Assembly: GCA_015490055.1 (NCBI GenBank)
Contig: WFYP01000073.1
Coordinates: 1-8,999 of the forward strand
From: Nitratifractor sp.
GTDB taxonomy: Bacteria; Campylobacterota; Campylobacteria; Campylobacterales; Sulfurovaceae
Reading direction: 5' to 3'
Length of the DNA: 8,999 nt
Shown here: piece after piece, positions 1-6,774 of the stretch
Layout of the letters: the number at the start of each line of letters is the position of its first letter
How positions within the stretch are numbered: position 1 is the first letter of the stretch
The notes under the pieces: model-generated
Databases searched by the model: none
What the model saw: the letters and a program-made list of their open reading frames with translations, nothing else
What the model was told of the DNA's origin: nothing
Program-made: the position numbers and the translations under genes

Positions 1-276
1 ATTCTTGCGTATGTTTGGTTTAGAGTAACTAATTTAATAAATTGGTACTCTAAAAATATTAAACGCCCAAATATTCACTTTTTAATAGGCTTAAGTTCTG
101 TATTGGTGTATCATTTTTTGCTAGCAAAGCCAAACTTTGTGGAGGAAAATGGTCTATATACGCTTAGTGGATTTTTTTATGCAATACCAATGGTGCTATT
201 TGGTAGAGGGGTTTGGCGAGTTGGTGGATACTATTTACTTGTAGCGCAGTATATATTAATATTGTCTATCTATTAG
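1..276 (+). CDS. C-terminal part of an unidentified membrane protein (5' end outside window)
   Basis: Frame 1 is open from the first base to a TAG at 274-276, giving 91 residues. The stretch is rich in hydrophobic and aromatic residues and holds about three likely membrane segments: around residues 27-41 (FLIGLSSVLVYHFLLA), 56-68 (GFFYAIPMVLFG) and 75-91 (YYLLVAQYILILSIY). Between them are short charged loops. I do not recognise the family. The stop codon is unusual: its T is genomic and its AG is the first two bases of the inserted repeat at 275-436. Removing the repeat and one copy of the ATT duplication gives the same last residue followed by TAA, so the protein is probably intact at its C-terminus. 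Before the insertion only 22 bp would have separated it from cca, which suggests a former shared operon. Confidence 0.7.
   Translation: MLAYVWFRVTNLINWYSKNIKRPNIHFLIGLSSVLVYHFLLAKPNFVEENGLYTLSGFFYAIPMVLFGRGVWRVGGYYLLVAQYILILSIY
272..274. repeat. Target-site duplication ATT, left side of element copy 1 (partner at 437-439)
   Basis: ATT directly precedes the left terminal repeat and directly follows the right terminal repeat at 437-439. Collapsing the two copies gives tct-atc-tat-taa, so the insertion target was the last sense codon and stop codon of the upstream gene. Confidence 0.7.
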
Positions 277-436
277 ACTTCTTGCGAAACTCTATATTTT
301 GTAAATATTGTTTAGTGTGCATTAGATTTTGCTAATTAGGATTGAAGTCCTAGCCATTGCTAAGTCGAAATCCTAATTAGTAAAATATGATGCACAATAG
401 ACAATAGATGTATTTATAGAGTTTTGAAAGAAGTCT
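275..436 (+). mobile_element. 162-bp miniature inverted-repeat element, copy 1
   Basis: This is a non-coding element bounded by imperfect 22-bp terminal inverted repeats that begin AGACTTCTTGCGAAAC on the left; the right end, read in reverse, begins AGACTTCTTTCAAAAC. The two ends match at 20 of 22 positions. It is flanked by ATT at 272-274 and ATT at 437-439, a 3-bp target duplication. The interior also folds back: GCTAATTAGGATT on the left pairs with AATCCTAATTAG on the right, so most of the element can form one long hairpin. A second copy lies at 7210-7373 in the same orientation, with about a dozen differences. The AN-T duplications of both copies fit the ANT target rule I recall for the ISL2 subgroup of IS5-family elements; that assignment is an inference. 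No transposase is encoded here, so the element would need one supplied from elsewhere. Confidence 0.85.
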
Positions 437-451
437 ATTAAGCTTTAGTGT

Positions 452-457
452 TATAAT
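452..457 (+). promoter_or_regulatory. Putative -10 box of the cca gene, giving a leaderless mRNA
   Basis: A perfect TATAAT ends six bases before the cca ATG at 464. A transcript starting the usual 6-8 bases downstream of the box would begin at or beside the start codon. No purine-rich ribosome-binding site is visible between the element end and the ATG. No good -35 is present at 17 bp; the nearest candidate, TTGAAA at 424-429 inside the element end, is 22 bp away, which is too far for a standard promoter. Confidence 0.5.
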
Positions 458-463
458 ACAATT

Positions 464-1849
464 ATGAAATTACCAGAAATAATAAAAACAGTATCAAAAG
501 AGTTGAATAAACGGGGTGCAAAAGCTATTGTTGTAGGCGGAAGTGTGCGAGACCATTTTTTGAATTTGCCTATTAAAGATTATGATGTCGAAGTTTATGG
601 GCTTGATAGTTTGGATAAGTTGGCATCGATTTTAGAGCAGTATGGCTCTGTAAATTTGGTGGGTAAGAGTTTTGGTGTGCTAAAGTTTAGTTATGATGGC
701 GAAGAGTATGACTTCTCTTTTCCAAGAACCGAATCGAAAGTAGATAGTGGGCATCGTGGTTTTGATGTTACAGTAGATGGGCATTTAAGCTTTACAGAAG
801 CAGCAAGACGCAGAGATTTTACTATTAATGCTATGGGCTTTGATGTTGGAACAGAAGAGTTTATAGACCCATTTGGTGGATTAAGCGATATAGAGGCAAA
901 AAGAGTTAAACATATAGACGATAAAACCTTTATAGAGGACCCTTTGCGTGTCTATAGAGCGGTGCAGTTTGTTGCAAGATTTGGCTTTGAATTAGCAGAA
1001 GAGAGTTTTGAGCTTTGTAAAAATATGGTTCAAGATGGAATGCTCGAAGAGTTGCCAAGAGAGAGAGTTTATGAAGAGTGGAAGAAGTTGCTTCTTAAGT
1101 CTAAAAAGCCATCACGCGGCTTTGAGTTAATGCGAAAGTTGGGCATTTTAGAGCGTTACTTTCCTGAATTGCAAGCGATAGTAGGTGTACCACAATCACC
1201 AAAATACCACCCCGAAGGCGATGTATGGGTGCACACTATGATGGCACTAGATGCAATGGCTAAAGAGTTAAACCCTAAACTAGAGGATAAACAAAAGCTA
1301 AAATTTTTATTTGCAATTTTATGCCACGATTTAGGCAAAGCAACACACACTAGCATAGATGAAAACGGAGACATTCGCTCGATTGGGCACGAATATGCTG
1401 GTGTAGAGCCTACTAAAAAATTGCTTTATAGATTAAGCGACGAACACGACTTTATAGAGTCTATACTCCCACTTGTAGAGCACCACTTAAAGCCATCGCA
1501 GTTTTATCATGGTAAGGCTAAAGCAAGTGCTATAAGACGCCTTGCAACAAAGGTAAATATAGAAGAGTTGGTAGTTGTAGCCAAAGCGGACTTTTTAGGC
1601 AGAACAACGCCAGAATCGCAAGCTGGAATTTACCACGCAGGCGAATGGCTATTAGAGAAATCAAGCAATTTAAATGTAGCAAATAAGCCATTAGATTGCA
1701 TAATGCAAGGTAGAGATTTAATTGCCCTTGGGTTTAAACCATCGCCACAGTTTAAAGAGATTTTAGATGCAGTATATGCACAGCAGTTAGAGGGCAGTAT
1801 TGCAAGCAAAGAAGAGGCAATAGCTTTTGTCAAAGAGAGGTATTTGTGA
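464..1849 (+). CDS. cca: CCA tRNA nucleotidyltransferase with HD domain
   Basis: The enzyme adds or repairs the 3'-terminal CCA of tRNAs in the cytoplasm using CTP and ATP. The 461-residue protein shows class II nucleotidyltransferase motifs in order: GGSVRD at 25-30, the metal-binding pair D39 and D41 in KDYDVEV, RRRDFTINAM at 115-124, and the EDPLRVYRAVQFVARFGF motif at 158-175 of the nucleotide-selecting neck. The C-terminal half contains an HD phosphohydrolase-type domain with H257, H288-D289 and H340, as in the Escherichia coli type of Cca, where that domain acts on phosphate ends. Length fits this long form. The ATG at 464 is the first possible start in frame and places the family N-terminus correctly. 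The stop overlaps the start of the next gene (GTGA). Its upstream region has been replaced by the inserted repeat, and the mRNA may be leaderless. Confidence 0.93.
   Translation: MKLPEIIKTVSKELNKRGAKAIVVGGSVRDHFLNLPIKDYDVEVYGLDSLDKLASILEQYGSVNLVGKSFGVLKFSYDGEEYDFSFPRTESKVDSGHRGFDVTVDGHLSFTEAARRRDFTINAMGFDVGTEEFIDPFGGLSDIEAKRVKHIDDKTFIEDPLRVYRAVQFVARFGFELAEESFELCKNMVQDGMLEELPRERVYEEWKKLLLKSKKPSRGFELMRKLGILERYFPELQAIVGVPQSPKYHPEGDVWVHTMMALDAMAKELNPKLEDKQKLKFLFAILCHDLGKATHTSIDENGDIRSIGHEYAGVEPTKKLLYRLSDEHDFIESILPLVEHHLKPSQFYHGKAKASAIRRLATKVNIEELVVVAKADFLGRTTPESQAGIYHAGEWLLEKSSNLNVANKPLDCIMQGRDLIALGFKPSPQFKEILDAVYAQQLEGSIASKEEAIAFVKERYL
1834..1840 (+). promoter_or_regulatory. Ribosome-binding site supporting the GTG start of the rlaP-like gene
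   Basis: AGAGAGG lies five bases before the GTG at 1846 and inside the last codons of cca. It supports GTG rather than a later ATG as the start and points to coupling with cca translation. Confidence 0.6.
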
Positions 1850-2865
1850 AAAATATTATAGAGGAGTTCGAAGCTCAGTATAGTGCAAAAGTGCTATATG
1901 TAACAATGTATGGCTCTAAACTTTTTGGTACCGATAATCCAAATTCTGACACAGATTATAAAGGCATTTTTATCCCATCAAAAGAGGATGTTTTACTAAA
2001 GCGAGATATAGAACACTACAACTACAACACCAACTCTAAGAGTAAAAATAGCAAAGAAGATGTAGATTTACAGCTCTATAGCATTTATAAGTGGTTTAGC
2101 TTGCTAAAAAAGGGAGAAACTGGGGCTTTAGATTTGCTTTTTTCTTTTTTTAGAGAGGATACACAAATTTATAGAGATGAAGATTTTTTAAATATTATAA
2201 AAGCAAATTACCAAAAGTTTTACAATAAAAACTTGCACTCTTTTATTGGGTACTGCGTTGGGCAGAGTAAAATGTATAATATTAAAGGGGAGCGTTACAA
2301 CGAGTTGCACTATTTTGTAAGACTATTTAAAGAGATTGCTATAGAAGACCCAAAAGTAAAGTTAGAGAGCTATTTTGACAAGATAGAGCAGATTTTTAAA
2401 AGCAGAGAGTTTAAGTATGTTAAGTTTATAAAAGCTGCAATTTCTCGCGGAAATCAAGCCTACAGAGAGGGGCAGTATGTACAACTGCTTGGTAAACGCT
2501 TTGCAGGTTCAGTAACGGTTGGATACTTTAGCGAGCGTATAGAAGAGATGGAAAAACAATTCGGGCATCGCACAAAAGATGCCTCTAAGGGCATAGATTA
2601 CAAAGCACTATCTCACGCCGTTAGAGTAATAAACGAAGTCGAAGAATTGCTAGATGATGCCTTTATCACCTTCCCACTAAAAAACCGCAAATACATAACT
2701 GCCATTAAAGAGGGTAAAATAGAGCTAGATGAGGTAATGGAGTATATAAACCAAAAGCTAGATATAGTACAAGATAAGTTAGATAACTCCTCCCTACCAG
2801 ATAAGAGTGATGAAGAGTTTATAGATAAATTGACACTAGGTTTGGTTGAGAGAAGAGTAAGTTAA
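1846..2865 (+). CDS. RlaP-type nucleotidyltransferase (DNA polymerase beta fold, probable RNA repair)
   Basis: The 339-residue protein has the minimal polymerase-beta nucleotidyltransferase core near its start: MYGSKLFGT at 21-29 (the GS motif), then SDTDY with D35 and D37 as metal ligands, and a likely third acidic residue at D74 in DVDLQLYS. The middle keeps KGETGALDLLF (89-99), and the C-terminal part has KALSHAVRVINEVEELL (253-269) with H257 and R260. This layout matches the family known as RlaP (COG3541/PF10127), which comparative genomics ties to RtcB-type RNA repair. The exact reaction is not established; addition of nucleotides to damaged RNA ends is a prediction. The GTG start overlaps the cca stop, with AGAGAGG at 1834-1840 as ribosome-binding site, so the two genes are translationally coupled. 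rtcB follows 102 bp downstream, which supports the repair role. The C-terminus from about 300 is charged and helical. Confidence 0.8.
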   Translation: MKNIIEEFEAQYSAKVLYVTMYGSKLFGTDNPNSDTDYKGIFIPSKEDVLLKRDIEHYNYNTNSKSKNSKEDVDLQLYSIYKWFSLLKKGETGALDLLFSFFREDTQIYRDEDFLNIIKANYQKFYNKNLHSFIGYCVGQSKMYNIKGERYNELHYFVRLFKEIAIEDPKVKLESYFDKIEQIFKSREFKYVKFIKAAISRGNQAYREGQYVQLLGKRFAGSVTVGYFSERIEEMEKQFGHRTKDASKGIDYKALSHAVRVINEVEELLDDAFITFPLKNRKYITAIKEGKIELDEVMEYINQKLDIVQDKLDNSSLPDKSDEEFIDKLTLGLVERRVS

Positions 2866-2893
2866 GGGGTATCACCTATTATTAGAGATGCTC
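2866..2893. repeat. Solo end-like copy of the 265-bp element's terminal repeat
   Basis: Immediately after the rlaP-like stop codon, the sequence GGTATCACCTATTATTAGAG plus GATGCTC closely matches both ends of the element at 7470-7734: the right end directly (TATTACCTATTATTAGAG) and the left end in reverse complement (GGTATCACCTATTTTTAGAG). It can form the same small hairpin, CACCT against AGATG with one mismatch. No partner end is visible nearby, so it is either a decayed remnant of an insertion or an independent dispersed short hairpin repeat. Confidence 0.65.
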
Positions 2894-2932
2894 TTAAATT
2901 TTATTCGGACAGAATATGACCAAAAATTATTT

Positions 2933-2938
2933 TATAAT
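2933..2938 (+). promoter_or_regulatory. Putative -10 box of rtcB
   Basis: A perfect TATAAT sits 29 bases before the rtcB ATG in an AT-rich stretch (AAAAATTATTTTATAAT). No TTGACA-like -35 is seen at the right distance, which is common in Campylobacterota promoters. It would allow rtcB to be transcribed separately from the cca-rlaP pair, starting near position 2945. Confidence 0.5.
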
Positions 2939-2940
2939 TC

Positions 2941-2961
2941 CCTTACGAAACAAGTAAGGAG
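2941..2961 (+). promoter_or_regulatory. Hairpin that covers the rtcB ribosome-binding site
   Basis: CCTTAC at 2941-2946 is perfectly complementary to GTAAGG at 2954-2959, with a seven-base loop GAAACAA. The right arm contains most of the Shine-Dalgarno sequence AAGGAG (2956-2961), which stands six bases before the ATG. A transcript read through from the upstream genes would contain both arms. One starting at the predicted promoter (about 2945) would lack most of the left arm. This would favour translation from the local transcript; the regulatory meaning is an inference. Confidence 0.4.
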
Positions 2962-2967
2962 TATATT

Positions 2968-4305
2968 ATGGAATTAAAAGAGTATGGATTTACAGATATA
3001 AATCACGAGTTACTACAGAGTGCAAAAACACCATATAAAGTGTATGCAGAGTGTTTAGAAGATGAAGCTCAACAGCAATTTTTAAATGTTATAAAACAGC
3101 CATATATAACTTATGGAGCTTTAATACCAGATGCTCATACAGGTTACACTATGCCTATTGGTGGAGTATGTTCTGCAAAAGATATGATAGTTCCACAATT
3201 TGTAGGCTTTGATATTGGGTGTGGAATGTGTGCTTATAAAACAGATTACACAAAAGAGCAGATAGAGCAAAAAGCAGATGAAATTTATGAAAAGATTGTA
3301 GAGAGAATTCCGCTAGGTTTTAAGACGCATAAAAATCACCAATCGTTAAAGATTGATTTGCCAAGAACTGAGTATGCAGAGCATATTTTACAAAGTACTG
3401 GGCTTAAGCAAGTAGGTACATTAGGTGGTGGTAACCACTTTATCGAAGTAGGTTATGGAGCAGATAATAAGGCTTGGATTGTTATACACTCTGGCTCTCG
3501 TGGCTTTGGACATAAGATTGCATCGCACTATATGCTTCAGGCTTATTTGCTAAAAAATCCATCAGATGATAAGCTAGAAGCTGCTATTGATGACTTTAAA
3601 GAGCGAAATAAAAAGTTTAAAGAGCACAATCCAGAAGGCTTTGAGAAGGCACTTGAAAAATTTACACAAAAACAGAAGCTAGCGATTGCAAAAGCAGCTA
3701 AGATAGATAATATTAAAGGTATCTATCCTCTTGATGTAAATAGCAAATTAGGGCAAGAGTATATTAAAGACCAAAAGTTCGCACTAGAGTTTGCACTAGA
3801 GAATAGAAAAAGAATGATAGCAGTAATCCACGATATTATGAACGAAGAGTTTGGTGGAGATTTTGAGTTTAAATGTAATGATGAAACTCGTTTTATCAAC
3901 CGAAACCACAACCACGCCGAGTACGACAGCAAAAGAGGCGAGTGGATTCACAGAAAAGGAGCAACCCACGCCGAAGAGGGTATGAGAGGTGTTATTCCTG
4001 GAAATATGAGAGATGGCTCTTTTGTAGTTATTGGAAAAGGAAACAGCAATTCACTATGCTCATCATCTCACGGTGCAGGTAGAGTAATGAGCCGTAAGCA
4101 AGCTCAAAAGAGAATATCTTTAGAAGATTTCAAAGCATCAATGCAGGGAATTAAAGGAACAGTAGGTGAAAATACTTTAGATGAGTCTCCTTTTGCATAT
4201 AAAGATATCTTCGAAGTAATGAAGCTACAAAGCGATTTGGTAGATATAGAAGAGCATATTAAAGTGCTTATAAATGTAAAAGATAATGCTAAAAGTAGAT
4301 TTTAA
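2968..4305 (+). CDS. rtcB: RtcB-family RNA ligase (RNA-splicing ligase)
   Basis: RtcB joins RNA ends carrying 2',3'-cyclic phosphate or 3'-phosphate to 5'-hydroxyl ends, using GTP and Mn2+, through a guanylated histidine. The 445-residue protein carries the family motifs in order: PDAHTGYTMPIGGV (54-67), GFDIGCGM (80-87) with metal ligands D82 and C85, GGGNHFIE (153-160) with H157, IHSGSRGFG (173-181) with H174, NRNHNHAE (311-318) with a further histidine ligand, and SSSHGAGRVMSR (365-376), where H368 is the expected guanylated residue. All catalytic positions I can identify are present and the length is normal, so the enzyme should be active. A strong AAGGAG supports the ATG. It follows the cca and rlaP-like genes in the same direction, consistent with repair of cleaved tRNA or rRNA. 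No archease, RtcA or RtcR gene is in the window. Confidence 0.95.
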   Translation: MELKEYGFTDINHELLQSAKTPYKVYAECLEDEAQQQFLNVIKQPYITYGALIPDAHTGYTMPIGGVCSAKDMIVPQFVGFDIGCGMCAYKTDYTKEQIEQKADEIYEKIVERIPLGFKTHKNHQSLKIDLPRTEYAEHILQSTGLKQVGTLGGGNHFIEVGYGADNKAWIVIHSGSRGFGHKIASHYMLQAYLLKNPSDDKLEAAIDDFKERNKKFKEHNPEGFEKALEKFTQKQKLAIAKAAKIDNIKGIYPLDVNSKLGQEYIKDQKFALEFALENRKRMIAVIHDIMNEEFGGDFEFKCNDETRFINRNHNHAEYDSKRGEWIHRKGATHAEEGMRGVIPGNMRDGSFVVIGKGNSNSLCSSSHGAGRVMSRKQAQKRISLEDFKASMQGIKGTVGENTLDESPFAYKDIFEVMKLQSDLVDIEEHIKVLINVKDNAKSRF

Positions 4306-4322
4306 TAACTTCAATATCTACT
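4294..4322. other. Inverted repeat across the convergent gene ends of rtcB and the 107-aa gene
   Basis: AGTAGAT at 4294-4300 is complementary to ATCTACT at 4316-4322, with a 15-base loop containing both stop codons. Only 12 bp separate the two convergent genes. A bidirectional end signal is possible, but the stem is AT-rich and no clean T-run follows, so this is weak evidence for a terminator. Confidence 0.2.
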
Positions 4323-4641
4323 CGTAACGAGAGCCATCTAAATAATTTAACAAAACATAAAAGCCTTCTGTAAGTAGAGGTGAAGCTATTATATATGGGT
4401 ATAGTTTGCCCTTAAATAGATACCACAGTAGGGCTAAGTAAGAGCCAATAAGTAGCACTATATGTGCTAAAAATAGTGGTGGAATTCCTCGAATTAGGAT
4501 AAAACCACTATATCCTAAAGAGATGATTGCTATAAAAATAGCTAAAGCTATTGCACTCTTTTTATAATCTTTTCGTTTTTTAAAATCTAAAAAGATAAAG
4601 ACTAATGTTAATATAGTTAAAAGTACAATTCGCCCTTTCAT
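4318..4641 (-). CDS. Small multi-pass membrane protein, unknown function
   Basis: The 107-residue protein has about four hydrophobic segments: roughly 4-19, 30-50, 54-76 and 82-101. A basic loop KKRKDYKK (21-28) after the first segment suggests that side faces the cytoplasm. I do not recognise a family or catalytic motif. The ATG is preceded by AAGGAG eight bases upstream, and that ribosome-binding site overlaps the argS stop codon (TAAGGAG). The gap to argS is 12 bp, so the two are almost certainly co-transcribed. The gene ends 12 bp from the convergent rtcB stop. Codon use and AT content resemble the neighbours. Confidence 0.75.
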   Translation of the reverse strand: MKGRIVLLTILTLVFIFLDFKKRKDYKKSAIALAIFIAIISLGYSGFILIRGIPPLFLAHIVLLIGSYLALLWYLFKGKLYPYIIASPLLTEGFYVLLNYLDGSRYE

Positions 4642-4653
4642 ATGTGTATCTCC

Positions 4654-6348
4654 TTATATTCTATCTAATACATCAATACCTAAAATTCCTAAGCCTGTTT
4701 TTATAGTGTTGGCTGTCGCTTTTGCTAAGACTAAACGGCTTTTTTTTACTTCGCTTGGAACATCATCTTTTAATATTGGGTTGTTTTCGTAAAAACGCAT
4801 AAATAGACCTGCTAATTCATAAAGATAGCTTGTAATTATGTGTGGCATCGCCTCTGTGTAGGCTTTTTGCAAGTTATCTTCTAAACTTAAAACTTTTAGT
4901 GCTAAGCGACGCTCTAAATCGTCACCTAAAATCGGCTCTATCTCTTCAAACTCACCAGCTTTTTTTAGTATAGAGTTAATTCTAGCATACGCATACTGCA
5001 TATATAGTGCCGTATTTCCATCTAGGCTTAGCATTTTATCCCAATCAAAAATGTAGTTAGATTGGCGGTTAATAGAAAGGTCAGCATATTTTAGCGAACC
5101 TATTCCTATAACTCTTGCTATATTTTCTAGCTCCTCTTCGCTGTAATCATCGCTCTTTTTAATAACCTCTTTTGCTCTAACAACTGCTTCGTTAATTAAA
5201 TCTATTAGCTTTACTGTTCCGCCATCTCTTGTCTTAAATGGGCGACCGCTTTTATCTAGCATCATACCAAATGCGATATGCTCTAGCATAGTATCTTCGT
5301 TCGCAAAGCCTGCTTTTTTAGCAGTTGCAAATACTTGCTTAAAGTGCTCGGCTTGTCGTGCATCTACCACATAGCAAATTCTCTTTGCACCCAACTCTTG
5401 CACTCTAAATTTAATAGCAGCTAAGTCTGTAGTCGCATACAAAAAGCCACCATCTTGTTTCTGTATAATTAGTGGATTTTCGCTATCTTCAAAAAATACA
5501 CACTTTGCCCCCTGACTCTCTTTGGCAACGCCACTCTCTTCTAACTGAGTTACCACATTTGCTAAGTCGTCGTTATAGCTACTCTCGCTCTTTACATTAG
5601 ATTTATCTAACTTTACACCCAAACTATCGTAAACCTCTTGGCAGTGCTCTAGTGACTTTTCGATAAATGCATTCCAAAGTTTCAAGCAACTCTCATCGCC
5701 ACCTTGAAGTTTTACAACATACTCACGGCTCTTTGTAGCAAACTCTTCGCTCTCATCAAAACGCCCCTTGGCAGCTTTGTAAAACTCTTCTAAATCACTT
5801 AGTTTCGAGTCGATATCTTTTTGGTTCTCTTCAAAATATGCAATTAGCATACCAAATTGAGTACCCCAATCGCCTATGTGATTTTGGCGAATTACTTCAT
5901 CGCCTAAAAATTCAAACAAGTTAGCTATTGTATCGCCAATAATTGTAGAGCGTAAATGCCCAACATGCATCTGTTTAGCCATATTTGGGCTAGAGTAATC
6001 TACTACTACTTTTATAGGCTCTTCTCTTGTGTCAACACCTGCTCTATCGTTTAGTGCGGTTGGTAAATTTTTAGCTAAAAAGTCAGCATTTAGTGTCAAA
6101 TTTATAAACCCAGGACCTGCAACTTCTACTTTGCTAAATATCTCGTGCATTTGTAGCTCATTTGCTAATTTTGTAGCAATCTCTCTAGGGTTTTTCTTTA
6201 ACTCTTTTGCCAAAGCCATAGCCCCATTGTACTGATAATCGCCAAATTCAGGCTTTGTTGCATCGCTAACTATTACGCTTTTTGGTGTAATATCTACTGC
6301 TTTAAAGCTATCTTGTATAATTTTATTTAATTGTGATTTAATTTGCAT
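4654..6348 (-). CDS. argS: Arginyl-tRNA synthetase
   Basis: ArgS charges tRNA(Arg) with arginine in the cytoplasm at the cost of ATP. The 564-residue protein has the N-terminal Add1-type domain (about 1-110, including FGDYQYNGAMALAK near 35-48), the class I signature SPNMAKQMHVGHLRST (120-135) with HVGH as the HIGH motif, HIGDWGTQFG (157-166), DGGFLYATTDLAA (299-311), and FKTRDGGTVKL (371-381) in the position of the second class I signature. As in many ArgS proteins, the canonical KMSKS is not kept. A C-terminal DALR anticodon-binding domain (YMQYAYARIN onward) ends in GLGILGIDVLDRI. Length is normal. Only a weak GGA precedes the ATG. It lies 61 bp downstream of tatA in the same direction, an order I recall from Campylobacter, and probably shares its transcript. 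Confidence 0.95.
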   Translation of the reverse strand: MQIKSQLNKIIQDSFKAVDITPKSVIVSDATKPEFGDYQYNGAMALAKELKKNPREIATKLANELQMHEIFSKVEVAGPGFINLTLNADFLAKNLPTALNDRAGVDTREEPIKVVVDYSSPNMAKQMHVGHLRSTIIGDTIANLFEFLGDEVIRQNHIGDWGTQFGMLIAYFEENQKDIDSKLSDLEEFYKAAKGRFDESEEFATKSREYVVKLQGGDESCLKLWNAFIEKSLEHCQEVYDSLGVKLDKSNVKSESSYNDDLANVVTQLEESGVAKESQGAKCVFFEDSENPLIIQKQDGGFLYATTDLAAIKFRVQELGAKRICYVVDARQAEHFKQVFATAKKAGFANEDTMLEHIAFGMMLDKSGRPFKTRDGGTVKLIDLINEAVVRAKEVIKKSDDYSEEELENIARVIGIGSLKYADLSINRQSNYIFDWDKMLSLDGNTALYMQYAYARINSILKKAGEFEEIEPILGDDLERRLALKVLSLEDNLQKAYTEAMPHIITSYLYELAGLFMRFYENNPILKDDVPSEVKKSRLVLAKATANTIKTGLGILGIDVLDRI

Positions 6349-6378
6349 TTAACTTGTCCGTTAATTAAGTGTAGTGTT

Positions 6379-6415
6379 GCACCAAAAAGGTGCGAAGTGT
6401 TGCATAAAATTATGC
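6379..6415 (-). other. Two small hairpins between tatA and argS
   Basis: Two adjacent inverted repeats occupy the short tatA-argS gap. GCACC (6379-6383) pairs with GGTGC (6389-6393) around AAAAA, and GCATAA (6402-6407) pairs with TTATGC (6410-6415), overlapping the tatA stop. Each is preceded by the same GTGTTGCA on the + strand. No T-run follows in the direction of transcription, so they look less like terminators than like RNA-processing or stability structures; that role is a guess. Confidence 0.35.
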
Positions 6416-6646
6416 GTTTTTTGTATCTTTAGCTTCTGTTACTGTATCTTCAACTTTAGCTTCAAGCTCTTTAGCATCAGCCTTTTTAGCTACTTCTGCC
6501 GGCTCATCATCTTCGTTTACAGCTTTTTTGAAATCCTTAATACCTTTACCAAGACCTTTTGCTAATTCAGGAATTTTTTTACCTCCAAAAAGAAGCACAA
6601 TTACCAAAATAATAGCAAACAGTTCCCATCCACCTGGCATACCCAT
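6410..6646 (-). CDS. tatA: Sec-independent (twin-arginine) protein translocase subunit TatA/E
   Basis: The 78-residue protein has the standard TatA plan: a short periplasmic start, one membrane helix (about 7-20, WELFAIILVIVLLFGG), the hinge and amphipathic helix FGGKKIPELAKGLGKGIKDFKKAV (20-43), and a charged, disordered tail rich in Glu, Ala, Lys and Asp. TatA oligomers form the passage for folded proteins in the inner membrane with TatB and TatC, which are not in the window. The start ATG has AAAGGA five bases upstream. The gene precedes argS. In Campylobacter I recall gmk just upstream of tatA; here that place is taken by pseudogene remnants. Confidence 0.93.
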   Translation of the reverse strand: MGMPGGWELFAIILVIVLLFGGKKIPELAKGLGKGIKDFKKAVNEDDEPAEVAKKADAKELEAKVEDTVTEAKDTKNA

Positions 6647-6673
6647 ATCTATCCTTTATAAAAACTTTTTATA

Positions 6674-6679
6674 ATTATA
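6674..6679 (-). promoter_or_regulatory. Putative -10 box of tatA(-argS)
   Basis: On the minus strand TATAAT lies 27 bases before the tatA ATG, within GTATAATTATAAAAAG. The upstream A-run and the AT-rich sequence suit a Campylobacterota sigma-70 promoter; no clear -35 is seen. It would drive tatA, argS and the 107-aa gene. Confidence 0.45.
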
Positions 6680-6710
6680 CTATTTTTTTTAATTTGGTTG
6701 GCTTAAATAA

Positions 6711-6774
6711 GATAAGCTTATCGTAAAATAGAGCCATTGGCTACAAAATAACCCAAGACATCATTTAAGCTTAA
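6711..6774. repeat. Palindrome-rich spacer upstream of tatA
   Basis: Between tatA and the ATPase remnant are two AAGCTT-centred palindromes, GATAAGCTTATC (6711-6722) and TTAAGCTTAA (6765-6774), and a small stem AGCCATTGGCT (6732-6742). They could be operator-like or remnants of decayed sequence. I see no intact gene in 6680-6827. Confidence 0.3.

Noticed and set aside
6374..6565. 63-codon plus-strand frame over tatA
   Set aside because: It is the antisense shadow of the well-supported tatA gene.
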